Source: a virus. Taken from it: a stretch of 43,862 nucleotides of DNA. Position numbers and translations under genes: made by a program. The DNA is taken from the IMG/VR virus record IMGVR_UViG_3300023174_000288, positions 1 through 43,862 of that record. One strand, 5' to 3'. Positions 33,640-41,405 of this stretch are shown piece by piece. Under the pieces are notes generated by a model. It was not told where the DNA came from and searched no databases. It saw only the letters and a list, made by a program, of their open reading frames with translations. Within the stretch, counting starts at the first letter, position 1. Each line of letters starts with the position of its first letter.

Positions 33640-35071
33640 AACCGAAAAACCCAACTACGAAATCGAAGTTCAGAAAGTTTTCCTAGAACTGTTCCTCGGC
33701 GATGCTGAAACATTTATGCGTTGCCAAAACATTTTTGATCCAGAAAATTTTGACCAACGACTGCGTAAGCCTGCGGAATTTATTACCAAGTACGTTGACG
33801 AATATAGGGTTATGCCCGAAGTGTCTATTGTCAATGCCAACTGTGGTACCAATTTTGAAAAAGTCAGTGTACCAAAAGAAACCTATGAATGGCTAATGGA
33901 TCACTTTGAACAATTCAGCAGACATCAGGCATTGGCAAGGGCCATTTATGCCAGCGCTGATCTACTGGAAAAGGGCGATTACGGTCCTGTGGAACGCCTG
34001 GTCAAAGACGCAATGCAGATCAGTTTGAATAAAGACATGGGCACTGACTATTTTGAAGACCCTAGAGAACGACTTACCCGACTGAAAGACGGAAATGGAC
34101 AAGTCAGTACCGGTTGGCCCACTATAGATAAAAAACTCTATGGCGGTTTCAACCGCGGAGAACTGAATATTTTCTGTGCAGGATCTGGTGGTGGTAAAAG
34201 TTTATTCCTTGCCAATCTTGGTATAAATTGGGCATTGGCTGGATTGAATGTACTGTATCTAACTTTCGAACTTAGTGAAGGTTTGGTCAGTATGCGACTG
34301 GATAGTATGACCACAGGTATTGCAACTCGTGAGATTTTTAAAAGTATCGATGACGTTGAACTCAAAGTAAAAATGATGGGCAAACGTGCAGGAAATCTGC
34401 AGGTCAAGTATATGCCCAGTGGTAAAAATTGTAACGATATTCGCGCCTATTTAAAAGAATATCAGGTCAAAAAAGGTGTAAAACCTGACGTTTTGTTAAT
34501 AGATTACTTGGATTTGATGATGCCTTTAAGCGTGAAGGTCTCGCCCAGTGATCTGTTTGTTAAAGACAAATATGTGTCAGAAGAGATCCGCAACCTGGCA
34601 ATGGAGACACAATGTGTCACAGTGACAGCCAGTCAGTTGAATAGATCGGCTGTGGAGGAGATCGAATTTGATCACAGCCATATCAGTGGTGGACTCAGTA
34701 AGATCATGACAGCAGACAATGTGATCGGTATCTTTACCAGTCGTGCTATGAAAGAACGTGGTCGTTATCAAATACAGTTTATGAAAACTCGCAGCAGCAG
34801 TGGTGTGGGTCAAAAGGTGGATTTGGAATTTAACTTGGACACACTGCGTATTACAGACCTAGGTGAAGAAGCCAGTGAACCCAGTTTCCGAGAACAACAG
34901 GCAGCCAGTGTAGTGAATAATCTCAAACGCACCAGTGTAGTTACCACTGCCAGTAATGAATCAGATGACATTGACCCTAATGCAGGATCTGGATTCCGCA
35001 GACCCATAGCCAAAGCGTCGGCCCCGCTGATTCGTTCTATGATGACTAAATTAAATCCTGAAAAGGATTAG
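33629..35071 (+). CDS. gp41: Replicative DNA helicase gp41
   Basis: The 480-residue protein is a DnaB-like hexameric 5'-3' helicase. The N-terminal ~140 residues form the helical partner domain. The RecA core follows: G-S-G-G-G-K-S (Walker A, ~residues 185-191), F-E-L-S-E-G-L (catalytic Glu region), V-L-L-I-D-Y-L-D-L-M (Walker B, ~288-297), T-A-S-Q-L-N-R (sensor) and a basic finger R-G-R-Y-Q-I-Q-F-M-K-T-R. The acidic C-terminal tail resembles the gp59/gp61-interaction region of T4 gp41 (475 residues). Confidence 0.96.
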   Translation: MPIKTEKPNYEIEVQKVFLELFLGDAETFMRCQNIFDPENFDQRLRKPAEFITKYVDEYRVMPEVSIVNANCGTNFEKVSVPKETYEWLMDHFEQFSRHQALARAIYASADLLEKGDYGPVERLVKDAMQISLNKDMGTDYFEDPRERLTRLKDGNGQVSTGWPTIDKKLYGGFNRGELNIFCAGSGGGKSLFLANLGINWALAGLNVLYLTFELSEGLVSMRLDSMTTGIATREIFKSIDDVELKVKMMGKRAGNLQVKYMPSGKNCNDIRAYLKEYQVKKGVKPDVLLIDYLDLMMPLSVKVSPSDLFVKDKYVSEEIRNLAMETQCVTVTASQLNRSAVEEIEFDHSHISGGLSKIMTADNVIGIFTSRAMKERGRYQIQFMKTRSSSGVGQKVDLEFNLDTLRITDLGEEASEPSFREQQAASVVNNLKRTSVVTTASNESDDIDPNAGSGFRRPIAKASAPLIRSMMTKLNPEKD

Positions 35072-35634
35072 AAATAACAGTTAACTAAAAACTTAGTACT
35101 TTGCTCAATTGCTGCTTGCCATTGATCATCCGGGTGTGTTAGAAACACCGTTTCGATATCGGCTGGAACTACTTGCCATCTGTAAGGAACCGGGCATTCG
35201 GCGTATAATTTAGGATCTAACATTTGATTTAATAGAGTATTGTCCCACCACCAATATCCGGCACAGGCTCTGAAATGATCAGGTCCTTGATCACGAGCAA
35301 TGGCTACTAACACACTAATATCATTGGTGACTCCAATGTCTTCAGTCAGCTTGACCGTGCTGGACGTTGTCCAATCTAAACTGTGTATCATATGTATCTT
35401 AGCGGTGTTGGTATTACCACCATAAAACACAGGATGACTGGAATTAAAATTTACACCAAGATTTTCACCAATTGCAGCTAGATCTAATTCCGGATTAACT
35501 CTATTGATATGAATTCCTATGGCCATGTTCTCCCCGTGTGTGGCCACTAGAATAACCGAATGATCTCCAAGATCATCCCGGGGATTGTTGGGATTTGACA
35601 CCAATAGGTGCCCTAAATAATTTCTCTTAATCAT
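35068..35634 (-). CDS. YqgE/AlgH (UPF0301)-like protein
   Basis: The 188-residue protein follows the YqgE/AlgH pattern throughout: G-H-L-L-V-S-N-P at 8-15, D-H-S-V-I-L-V at 24-30, M-A-I-G-I-H-I-N-R at 37-45, P-V-F-Y-G-G-N-T at 68-75, a late C-A-G-Y-W-W-W near 127 and W-Q-V-V-P-A-D near 153. The bacterial family is of uncertain function, sometimes tied to transcription control. I chose ATG 35634 because a minus-strand ATTAAATA lies 5 nt upstream; ATG 35640, with AGGA before it, is an alternative adding two residues. It is convergent with gene 41, overlapping by 4 bp. Confidence 0.8.
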   Translation of the reverse strand: MIKRNYLGHLLVSNPNNPRDDLGDHSVILVATHGENMAIGIHINRVNPELDLAAIGENLGVNFNSSHPVFYGGNTNTAKIHMIHSLDWTTSSTVKLTEDIGVTNDISVLVAIARDQGPDHFRACAGYWWWDNTLLNQMLDPKLYAECPVPYRWQVVPADIETVFLTHPDDQWQAAIEQSTKFLVNCYF

Positions 35635-35639
35635 AAACA

Positions 35640-35647
35640 TATTTAAT
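35640..35647 (-). promoter_or_regulatory. Late promoter for the YqgE-like gene
   Basis: Minus-strand ATTAAATA is exactly 5 nt before ATG 35634, the same spacing as at gene 13. An AGGA upstream of it would only be transcribed from another promoter. Confidence 0.5.
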
Positions 35648-35650
35648 CCT

Positions 35651-35658
35651 AATAAATA
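35651..35658 (+). promoter_or_regulatory. Late promoter for the nucleotidyltransferase gene
   Basis: AATAAATA lies 7 nt before ATG 35666. It forms a divergent pair with the YqgE-like promoter, only 3 bp apart. Predicted leader is about 2 nt. Confidence 0.55.
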
Positions 35659-35665
35659 TAAGTCT

Positions 35666-36367
35666 ATGAAATTAACACAGGTCATTGCTCCGGCCGTAGA
35701 GCTGCATAACACTCTTAATCCTAAAATATGGACAGGTCAAAACCTACGACCCGAAGTACGATCTGCACTGATAAAAATTGCTAGATCATTTCAGAAATTT
35801 GTCGACATTCCGTTTGAGATTGAAGATCTTATTGTTACCGGCAGCAATGCCAACTATACCTACACAGAACACAGCGATCTTGATCTACACCTTATTGTAG
35901 ATCTTAACAGAGTTGAATGTGCTAGAGAAGCTGAAGAACTTTTTGATACTAAGAGACTGTTGTTCAAACGTGAACACGCAATCACTATACGAGATATACC
36001 CGTAGAGATCTATGTGGAAAATCTCAACGAACCGGTAAAAGGCGCAGTGTACAGCTTATATAAAAATCAATGGATAACACCACCTGAACAACAAGAAGAA
36101 CCCGACGTAGACTTTGCTGCTGTGGAACGTATGACTCGTATATGGGGTAGATTAATTCAACGTGCTGTCATACACGCACACCTACCAACCTGTGAACGAC
36201 TAATGGAACTGTTACGCAAATACAGACGCATGGGATTAAACACACCAGACGGTGAATTTAGCAAAGGAAATCTAGTCTATAAGAGCTTACGCAATAGCGG
36301 CAGTGTAGAAGCGCTGGCCGTGATGTTAGACCGCTTACACGATCAAAAACTAAGTATTAGTCAATAA
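35666..36367 (+). CDS. Nucleotidyltransferase (polymerase beta-like fold)
   Basis: The 233-residue protein has the NTase signature: I-V-T-G-S-N-A-N-Y at 57-64 (G59-S60), followed by H-S-D-L-D-L-H-L at 69-76, with metal-binding D71 and D73. A third carboxylate is likely Glu114 in I-P-V-E-I-Y. The C-terminal ~110 residues are helical and basic, without a recognised domain. It could transfer a nucleotide to RNA, protein or a small molecule; the target is unknown. It is followed 18 bp later by a nucleotidase gene. Confidence 0.82.
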   Translation: MKLTQVIAPAVELHNTLNPKIWTGQNLRPEVRSALIKIARSFQKFVDIPFEIEDLIVTGSNANYTYTEHSDLDLHLIVDLNRVECAREAEELFDTKRLLFKREHAITIRDIPVEIYVENLNEPVKGAVYSLYKNQWITPPEQQEEPDVDFAAVERMTRIWGRLIQRAVIHAHLPTCERLMELLRKYRRMGLNTPDGEFSKGNLVYKSLRNSGSVEALAVMLDRLHDQKLSISQ

Positions 36368-36385
36368 TACCAAGGACTAATACAC

Positions 36386-36916
36386 ATGCCCACACTATAT
36401 ATTGACATGGACGGTGTCGTTGCCGACTTTGACGCCAAAGCCCGAGAAATACTTAAAGATTGCGACTTTGATACAGTTGCCGAACGATGGCCCGACGAAG
36501 GTTGGAACCGTATTCGCGACTACCCTCATCTCTATAGATCATTACCCAAAATGCCACAGGCTGATCAATTAATGGCCCTAGCTGAACGCTTTCGTGATGA
36601 ACTGGGATGGGAACTGTATATGCTTACAGCCATTCCCAGACTAAATGACGTACCTGACTGTTTTTGGGACAAAACAGAATGGATGCGAGAACACTATCCC
36701 AATGTTGCTGTAAGATTTGGACCTTATAGTGATGACAAACAATACCACTGTCGTCCAGGCGACATACTAGTGGATGATCGCAGCGCTAATTGCGGTCAAT
36801 GGCGTAGCAGTGGCGGTCATGCTGTACAGGTTAGAACAGGCGAATACGACCTGGCTATTGCTGAGTTAGGAGACCTGTTTAAAATGGAACGACTGCGATT
36901 AAAAGAAAAGTTCTGA
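36386..36916 (+). CDS. 5'(3')-deoxyribonucleotidase (HAD superfamily)
   Basis: This 176-residue enzyme probably removes phosphate from deoxynucleotides. HAD motif I is I-D-M-D-G-V-V-A-D-F-D (nucleophile Asp7, acid Asp9), motif II is L-T-A-I-P (Thr81), and motif IV is D-I-L-V-D-D-R (Asp130/131), with K96 in D-K-T-E-W as the likely motif III Lys. The W-P-D-E-G-W region matches the cap of the mitochondrial-type dNT family. AAGGA precedes the start. It fits with the dNMP kinase as control of the nucleotide pool. Confidence 0.88.
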   Translation: MPTLYIDMDGVVADFDAKAREILKDCDFDTVAERWPDEGWNRIRDYPHLYRSLPKMPQADQLMALAERFRDELGWELYMLTAIPRLNDVPDCFWDKTEWMREHYPNVAVRFGPYSDDKQYHCRPGDILVDDRSANCGQWRSSGGHAVQVRTGEYDLAIAELGDLFKMERLRLKEKF

Positions 36917-36920
36917 TACG

Positions 36921-36928
36921 AATAAATA
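36921..36928 (+). promoter_or_regulatory. Late promoter for the 657-residue protein
   Basis: AATAAATA is followed by AAAAAGG and then ATG 36950. This promoter leaves a leader of about 16 nt with a weak ribosome site. Confidence 0.55.
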
Positions 36929-36949
36929 CTAAAAAGGTTTTGTAATTAT

Positions 36950-38923
36950 ATGAATCTCGAAGATCTTAATTCTATTATTCGATTAGCAGGTATTAAACGG
37001 AATATTTCCGAAGATGGTATGCCTACCCCAGGATATGACGGCAGCGGTAATCGATTAAAAACAGGACCTGAGGTAAAACCAACTCCTTTAACTAGTACTG
37101 ACGGTAAACCTGTTGGTACATCGACTCCCGGTTTAAATGTAAACGAACCACAACCAGCAGCAACACCGGGATTAGGAAATGCACCTGCCCCAGCAAAACC
37201 GGATGCTGTTGGTTCTAACAAACCCGAGGTTGCACCCGCTAAGGTTTCAACGCAAGCGGTCAATTCTCCTAAGATTGATATTCAAACAATAAATCCGGCT
37301 GGTCAACAATCAGGGGCAGCACCGGAAGCAGGCACATCTAGAGTCGATCCTGATGTACAAGCACAAGTAAATAGGCTAAGAGCCGAGTATAATAATTCAT
37401 CAGGGACAGTAGCACCCGAACCGGCACCAGCAGCAACATTACCCCCGGGTGTTAATCCAGAAAATGGAATACAACAGTATACCCCAGTTGACTATTCAAA
37501 AGATAAACTTAAAGAACCTCCGGGGGCAGCTAAGAAAAAAGTATTAGCACCAGTTGATCCAGATTTACAAGCCGTTCAAAAAGTTCTATCGGGAATAGAT
37601 CCTAAATATAAAGAACTACTCGGGCCATACGGAGCAGATGGTAGAATAGGAAAATATACTCGAAACGCCTTGGCCCAATATATCAAAGATGTTCCTAGTG
37701 CAAAAGAACATGACGTACTGAAACCTATACTTACAAAATATGGAATAATAGCATCGGGACCTACACCTGCATCGGGTGCAAGTGGAGAATCAACCCCTAG
37801 TACATTTTCACAAGATGCTGCCGAAAGAAAAGCAGCTATGAAAAATGCAGCGGCAGCGGCATCAACAGCGCCATCAACAGCGCCATCGGGGCCAGCAGTA
37901 TCACCGATACCGACATCAGCACTGCCGCCTGGCCCATCTGGAGCAATAGTGCCAGGTTCGTTAACACCGGGATTAGGAAATGCACCTGCCCCAGCAAAAC
38001 CGGCAGCGGCAACACCGGCAACGACCCCGGCAGCGGCGCCAACGACCCCGGCAACAGGAGGGTCTGCTAAAGAAGTTCGTCAACGCATACAATCACTAGC
38101 TGACAAATATAAGGTATCTGAATCGAGATTGACCCCGGTTGGTCAAATACAGAAATTTCGACAATTGGTAGATGAAGCAGAAGCCGAAGCCATAGCCGCA
38201 GAAAAAAAGGCAAAAGCAACACCATCGACTCCGGCAAAATCAGCAGCGGTAACAACACCGGCAAGTACTACCAACCCACCAACAACAACAGAACCAAAAT
38301 TAGGAAATGTAGAACCCGTAGCAGGAAAGCCAGAACTAAAATTAGGAAATGTAGAACCCGTAGCAGGAAAGCCAGAACCAAAATTAGGAAATGTAGAACC
38401 TGTAGGAACACCACCGCCAAAAGCAGGTACTCCGGTTCCAGGAACCCCAGGATATGAATTTACCGGAGAGGTAGATGCCAAAGGTAGACCAAAAGCAAGA
38501 AAAATAATCGTACCACCGGCGGCAATAGAAGCCGAAGTAACAGCAGCTCAACAGGCTGGAAAACTAGGTCTTAAACAAGCACTTCCTAGAGTATTAGGAA
38601 TGACCACCCGTGCGGTATCATTTGCACTTGGGTGGAGAGTAGCGGCTGCGTATGCGGCAATGGAAGCCATTTCATGGATGTATGATTGGGCCGCTGAAAA
38701 CGGCGGTAGAGTTAATATCAGTCGCGAAGATATGGTACAATTAGGCAAAGATAAACAAGCTCTCGAGACACTGGCCAGTAACAAAAATCTCACTCCGGAA
38801 GAACAAAAAGATGTAGCAGCATCAATGGAACAAATGGCTAGGCTACTGGCCAATAGTGAAAGCATTGAAAGCGCATGGGCTAAGGTAGGAATTCCTGGTC
38901 GCTCAGGAGCACCTAAACAATAA
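36950..38923 (+). CDS. Low-complexity putative virion protein with peptidoglycan-binding-like domain
   Basis: The 657-residue protein begins with N-S-I-I-R-L-A-G-I (residues ~7-15), a motif echoed in two other window proteins, then a long Pro/Ala/Thr linker. Residues ~203-245 (D-L-Q-A-V-Q-K-V-L-S-G...G-A-D-G-R-I-G-K-Y-T-R-N-A-L) look like a PG_binding_1 peptidoglycan-binding repeat. More low-complexity linker follows, then three 14-residue tandem repeats (~450-487). Residues ~553-582 are a hydrophobic helical stretch, possibly membrane-associated (F-A-L-G-W-R-V-A-A-A-Y-A-A-M). A cell-wall or entry role is inferred. A late promoter precedes it. Confidence 0.7.
   Translation: MNLEDLNSIIRLAGIKRNISEDGMPTPGYDGSGNRLKTGPEVKPTPLTSTDGKPVGTSTPGLNVNEPQPAATPGLGNAPAPAKPDAVGSNKPEVAPAKVSTQAVNSPKIDIQTINPAGQQSGAAPEAGTSRVDPDVQAQVNRLRAEYNNSSGTVAPEPAPAATLPPGVNPENGIQQYTPVDYSKDKLKEPPGAAKKKVLAPVDPDLQAVQKVLSGIDPKYKELLGPYGADGRIGKYTRNALAQYIKDVPSAKEHDVLKPILTKYGIIASGPTPASGASGESTPSTFSQDAAERKAAMKNAAAAASTAPSTAPSGPAVSPIPTSALPPGPSGAIVPGSLTPGLGNAPAPAKPAAATPATTPAAAPTTPATGGSAKEVRQRIQSLADKYKVSESRLTPVGQIQKFRQLVDEAEAEAIAAEKKAKATPSTPAKSAAVTTPASTTNPPTTTEPKLGNVEPVAGKPELKLGNVEPVAGKPEPKLGNVEPVGTPPPKAGTPVPGTPGYEFTGEVDAKGRPKARKIIVPPAAIEAEVTAAQQAGKLGLKQALPRVLGMTTRAVSFALGWRVAAAYAAMEAISWMYDWAAENGGRVNISREDMVQLGKDKQALETLASNKNLTPEEQKDVAASMEQMARLLANSESIESAWAKVGIPGRSGAPKQ
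38296..38409 (+). repeat. Three tandem 42-bp repeats
   Basis: Units starting near 38296, 38338 and 38380 code for K-L-G-N-V-E-P-V-A-G-K-P-E-(L/P); the last is incomplete. They are almost identical, which suggests recent expansion of a linker. Confidence 0.9.
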
Positions 38924-38926
38924 ATA
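38919..38926 (+). promoter_or_regulatory. Possible late promoter at the end of the 657-residue gene
   Basis: AATAAATA overlaps the stop codon and lies 8 nt before ATG 38935. It may be chance because of the AT-rich stop context. Confidence 0.4.
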
Positions 38927-38934
38927 AATGTACC

Positions 38935-39714
38935 ATGAAAAATCCAGCTAACCAAATCGCACAACTACGAGATATCTTAACTGTATTAGAAAATTCTAAC
39001 ACTGTTCAACCATTGAATGAACTAAGAAGACCGGGCTTGGCAGCAAAGGCTATCGGTTATGGAAAACAGTTTTTTGGTAATCTCGTTAAAGCAAATGTTA
39101 AAAATCCAGTGCCAGCGGCAGCGACAGGTTGGGAAGGTGTAAAAAAATTCGGTAGAGCAGTAATGGGTTTGGCCGCAACATACAATGTTGCTCAACTGCT
39201 TAAGGATCTTGATAACAACGACACCGACGCTGCAACAGCACACGGATTAAACGCATTGTTAGATGTCTTGGGAATGAAAAATTTAGGACTAGCAGTCGCC
39301 GTGCCAACCGTTACAAGTTTGTATAAATGGTGGAGAGGTACACCTTTAACCGATGAAGAAAAAGAATGGTGCGACAAGATGGCCCAGTACTACTATAAAA
39401 CTCTTAAAAGAGCACCAAAGCCCGACGATAAAGAAGTAATAGACTTAAAATTCTTTAAACGAATTAGCAATACATACAAAGAACTTGAAAAAGAATATGG
39501 TAAAGTAGCATCAGACAATCCATTGGATCCAAGCGGGGCACAGGCAGGTCCGAGTGGAGCAGAAAAACCAGCGGCCAGTACAACTACAACACCAGCAGCA
39601 GTAGCACCAACAACGACAACAACATCAGGCCCGACAGACCCTTCAACAGCAGAATTGAAAAAAAATGCCGGGATTACTGCTCCCACTAGCCCATTTGATG
39701 CACTGAGAAAATAA
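38935..39714 (+). CDS. Putative virion protein with hydrophobic helices and Thr/Pro/Ala tail
   Basis: The 259-residue protein has a helical N-terminus, then hydrophobic stretches (A-V-M-G-L-A-A-T-Y-N-V-A-Q-L-L at ~75-89 and G-L-A-V-A-V-P-T-V-T-S-L-Y near 120), a charged region with K-E-W-C-D-K-M-A-Q-Y-Y, and a low-complexity Thr/Pro/Ala/Ser tail. It resembles the C-terminal part of the upstream 657-residue protein in plan (hydrophobic helices plus Pro/Thr linker), so the two may work together. No family is recognised. Confidence 0.65.
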   Translation: MKNPANQIAQLRDILTVLENSNTVQPLNELRRPGLAAKAIGYGKQFFGNLVKANVKNPVPAAATGWEGVKKFGRAVMGLAATYNVAQLLKDLDNNDTDAATAHGLNALLDVLGMKNLGLAVAVPTVTSLYKWWRGTPLTDEEKEWCDKMAQYYYKTLKRAPKPDDKEVIDLKFFKRISNTYKELEKEYGKVASDNPLDPSGAQAGPSGAEKPAASTTTTPAAVAPTTTTTSGPTDPSTAELKKNAGITAPTSPFDALRK

Positions 39715-39715
39715 A

Positions 39716-39979
39716 TTAATCTTCTAACACACCAAACCGCAATAGAAACATACTGACCGCGGGCTCCCAACGAAAACTTACAGCACATAGATCACTATGT
39801 GCCAAACTCCACCCGGCCCACGTCCATTCACACCAATGTCGACCTACCGAAGTCTCTAACCAGGTCTGTACACAATCTACCGCAGCAACCCAATCTTGAT
39901 TACCACGTGTATATACACGCGGCCACGGCGCTACAGCACGATAAGGCAATTCCGGATGGCGATCCCATAACATGTTCAT
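39716..39979 (-). CDS. Small Trp-rich protein, unknown
   Basis: I chose ATG 39979 (87 residues), since a minus-strand late octamer lies exactly 5 nt before it; an upstream in-frame ATG at 40039 is without such support. The product is rich in Trp and Cys: D-C-V-Q-T-W-L-E-T-S-V-G-R-H-W-C-E-W-T-W at the centre (in pieces) and F-R-W-E-P-A-V-S-M-F-L-L-R-F-G near the end. I associate this pattern with small unknown proteins of aquatic T4-like phages. It is convergent with the previous gene, 1 bp apart. Confidence 0.6.
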   Translation of the reverse strand: MNMLWDRHPELPYRAVAPWPRVYTRGNQDWVAAVDCVQTWLETSVGRHWCEWTWAGWSLAHSDLCAVSFRWEPAVSMFLLRFGVLED

Positions 39980-39984
39980 ACAGA

Positions 39985-39992
39985 TATTTAAT
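39985..39992 (-). promoter_or_regulatory. Late promoter for the Trp-rich gene
   Basis: Minus-strand ATTAAATA sits 5 nt before ATG 39979. There is no ribosome-binding site; a leaderless message is predicted. Confidence 0.5.
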
Positions 39993-40020
39993 CCGGCACA
40001 CACACATAAGGGCCAACACA

Positions 40021-40046
40021 AGCGCAGCGCGAAGCGCAAATTTTTT
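40021..40046 (+). terminator. Possible terminator between divergent genes
   Basis: GCGC...GCGC pairs can form around AGCGCGAA, followed by AAA and six Ts. The stem is short, so this is weak. The GCGCAAATTTTTT end recurs at 40743. Confidence 0.3.
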
Positions 40047-40111
40047 CCGTGACAATTTTATAAACCACCATATCACATCTACCCACCATATCACATCTAC
40101 CCACTCCATAC

Positions 40112-40119
40112 TATAAATA
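40112..40119 (+). promoter_or_regulatory. Perfect late promoter for the 141-residue structural gene
   Basis: TATAAATA is followed by AAAGGA (40125-40130) and ATG 40143. The predicted leader is 18 nt with a ribosome site. A direct repeat CCATATCACATCTACCCA (two copies, ~40067-40102) lies just upstream. Confidence 0.75.
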
Positions 40120-40142
40120 CTACAAAAGGAAACCAACCCACT

Positions 40143-40568
40143 ATGACACAACCATACAATATACGATTTGACTCAGGAATTACAATTGGACACGGCATTA
40201 CTGCTGGCACAGGTGGTGGTACCTACGGAACACCCGGCATAGACGGCTCCTTGGGCTATACAGAAATTGCTGGTCCAGTGATTCCCGGCAATCAACTGGA
40301 AGATGGCACTGCTACACCTAACGATCCTATAGGATTTACTATTAATAACCAATACGCTACCGGCGTTGCTATTGTTAACTTGTCAGCCAGCAACCAAACA
40401 TTCTTTGCTACATACGGAACAGGCATTAAAACTGTACAATGGGGCCCGGGCAGCTCAGTGGCCTACAGCATAGTAAACTTGGTAACTAACAATAGCAGTT
40501 TGTTAATATTCTATATACAAGGACAAAGTGGCTCAGCAACCTACAACTATCCATTTACATTTACTTAA
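40143..40568 (+). CDS. Small beta-rich structural-type protein
   Basis: The 141-residue protein is Gly/Thr/Asn-rich with alternating beta strands (I-T-I-G-H-G-I-T-A-G-T-G-G-G-T near the start; V-A-Y-S-I-V-N-L-V and L-L-I-F-Y-I-Q-G-Q-S-G near the end). No domain is recognised. The perfect late promoter and composition suggest a virion or fibre-tip protein. A 34-codon frame follows 13 nt later. Confidence 0.7.
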   Translation: MTQPYNIRFDSGITIGHGITAGTGGGTYGTPGIDGSLGYTEIAGPVIPGNQLEDGTATPNDPIGFTINNQYATGVAIVNLSASNQTFFATYGTGIKTVQWGPGSSVAYSIVNLVTNNSSLLIFYIQGQSGSATYNYPFTFT

Positions 40569-40581
40569 GGAACACAAAACT

Positions 40582-40686
40582 ATGTACGCAACACAACAAC
40601 AACAACCTCAACCAATTACACCAACAAAAAATCCTGGTGACCCTGGCTTCTGGGAAGATATGAAAAAATTAAAACCTAAAGTATAA
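40582..40686 (+). CDS. 34-residue small protein
   Basis: A short frame starts at ATG 40582 with AAGGA upstream, 13 nt after the preceding stop. It codes for a Gln-rich start (Q-Q-Q-Q-P-Q-P) followed by N-P-G-D-P-G-F-W-E-D-M-K-K-L-K-P-K-V. The ribosome site and position in a compact late unit favour a real peptide, though the evidence is thin. Confidence 0.45.
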   Translation: MYATQQQQPQPITPTKNPGDPGFWEDMKKLKPKV

Positions 40687-40731
40687 AATATATACACTCA
40701 CTCACAAACCCAACCTCTATACACAACACTG

Positions 40732-40756
40732 AAAAAATTACTGCGCAAAATTTTTT
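40732..40756. terminator. Bidirectional A/T stem between convergent genes
   Basis: AAAAAATT (40732-40739) and AATTTTTT (40749-40756) are perfect inverted repeats around a 9-nt loop. This places a T run at the 3' side on both strands. It lies between the plus-strand small gene and the minus-strand transglycosylase, where a shared terminator is expected. Confidence 0.5.
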
Positions 40757-40776
40757 AACCCCAAAATATAAAACAG

Positions 40777-41397
40777 TTAGGCCTTTTTAACGGACACAGG
40801 TGTATTATTGGTAGCAGCAGCAACTTGTGTGGGCTTGGACTTGCCTGTACCAAACCCAGCTAGATCAAACCAACGATTTATGATTTTGGGCACATAGGCC
40901 TGCGTTTCTCGGGGCAACTTGGTAATGTCCGATCCAGCCGCTATCCAACGATTGGTTGCTCCTGGTCCCATATTGTACGCTACTGCCGCAGTTTCAGCAT
41001 CACCATACTTTTTTAACAACGTGTTGAAATAATCACGCCCTACTCGCTCTAACTCAGCAGGACTGTTGTCTACTGCTGGACGTACTCCATACCCAGGATC
41101 CTTCAATGTGCGAGGCATGGTCTGCATACTGCCCACTGCTCCTACACGACTGACAGCATCCGCACGACCTCCACTTTCAACATCCCGCACAGCAGCTAAT
41201 AAATTGGGATCGGCAGCGGGAGACGTAGTTGTTGTTGTTGTTGTTGTAGGAGTGGATATTTGCGCCATGGCACGCTCACTGGCTCTGGCACCTGACTCAT
41301 CGCCGGCTGCTCGTTGACGACTGGCCTGCGTCTTTAATGCTTGCAACTGTGCTGTGACATTTGCAGATTGCTCTGTAATAAGTTCAACAATTCTCAT
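40777..41397 (-). CDS. Lytic transglycosylase (SLT domain)
   Basis: This enzyme cleaves peptidoglycan between MurNAc and GlcNAc, for entry or lysis. The SLT core is visible: V-R-D-V-E-S-G-G (catalytic Glu74), G-S-M-Q-T-M-P at ~89-95, and A-V-A-Y-N-M-G-P-G at ~138-146. A Thr-rich linker (eight Thr in a row, ~51-58) separates it from a charged helical N-terminus. I chose ATG 41397 (206 residues), just behind a late octamer. The first residues M-R-I-V-E-L-I-T-E resemble a capsid-targeting peptide, which would favour packaging in the virion and use in DNA entry. Confidence 0.88.
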   Translation of the reverse strand: MRIVELITEQSANVTAQLQALKTQASRQRAAGDESGARASERAMAQISTPTTTTTTTTSPAADPNLLAAVRDVESGGRADAVSRVGAVGSMQTMPRTLKDPGYGVRPAVDNSPAELERVGRDYFNTLLKKYGDAETAAVAYNMGPGATNRWIAAGSDITKLPRETQAYVPKIINRWFDLAGFGTGKSKPTQVAAATNNTPVSVKKA

Positions 41398-41405
41398 AGT
41401 AGAAT

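Noticed and set aside
36950-38923. Frameshifted or chimeric gene because of low complexity
   Set aside because: The frame is open throughout with consistent Pro/Ala/Thr codons and a normal start and stop.
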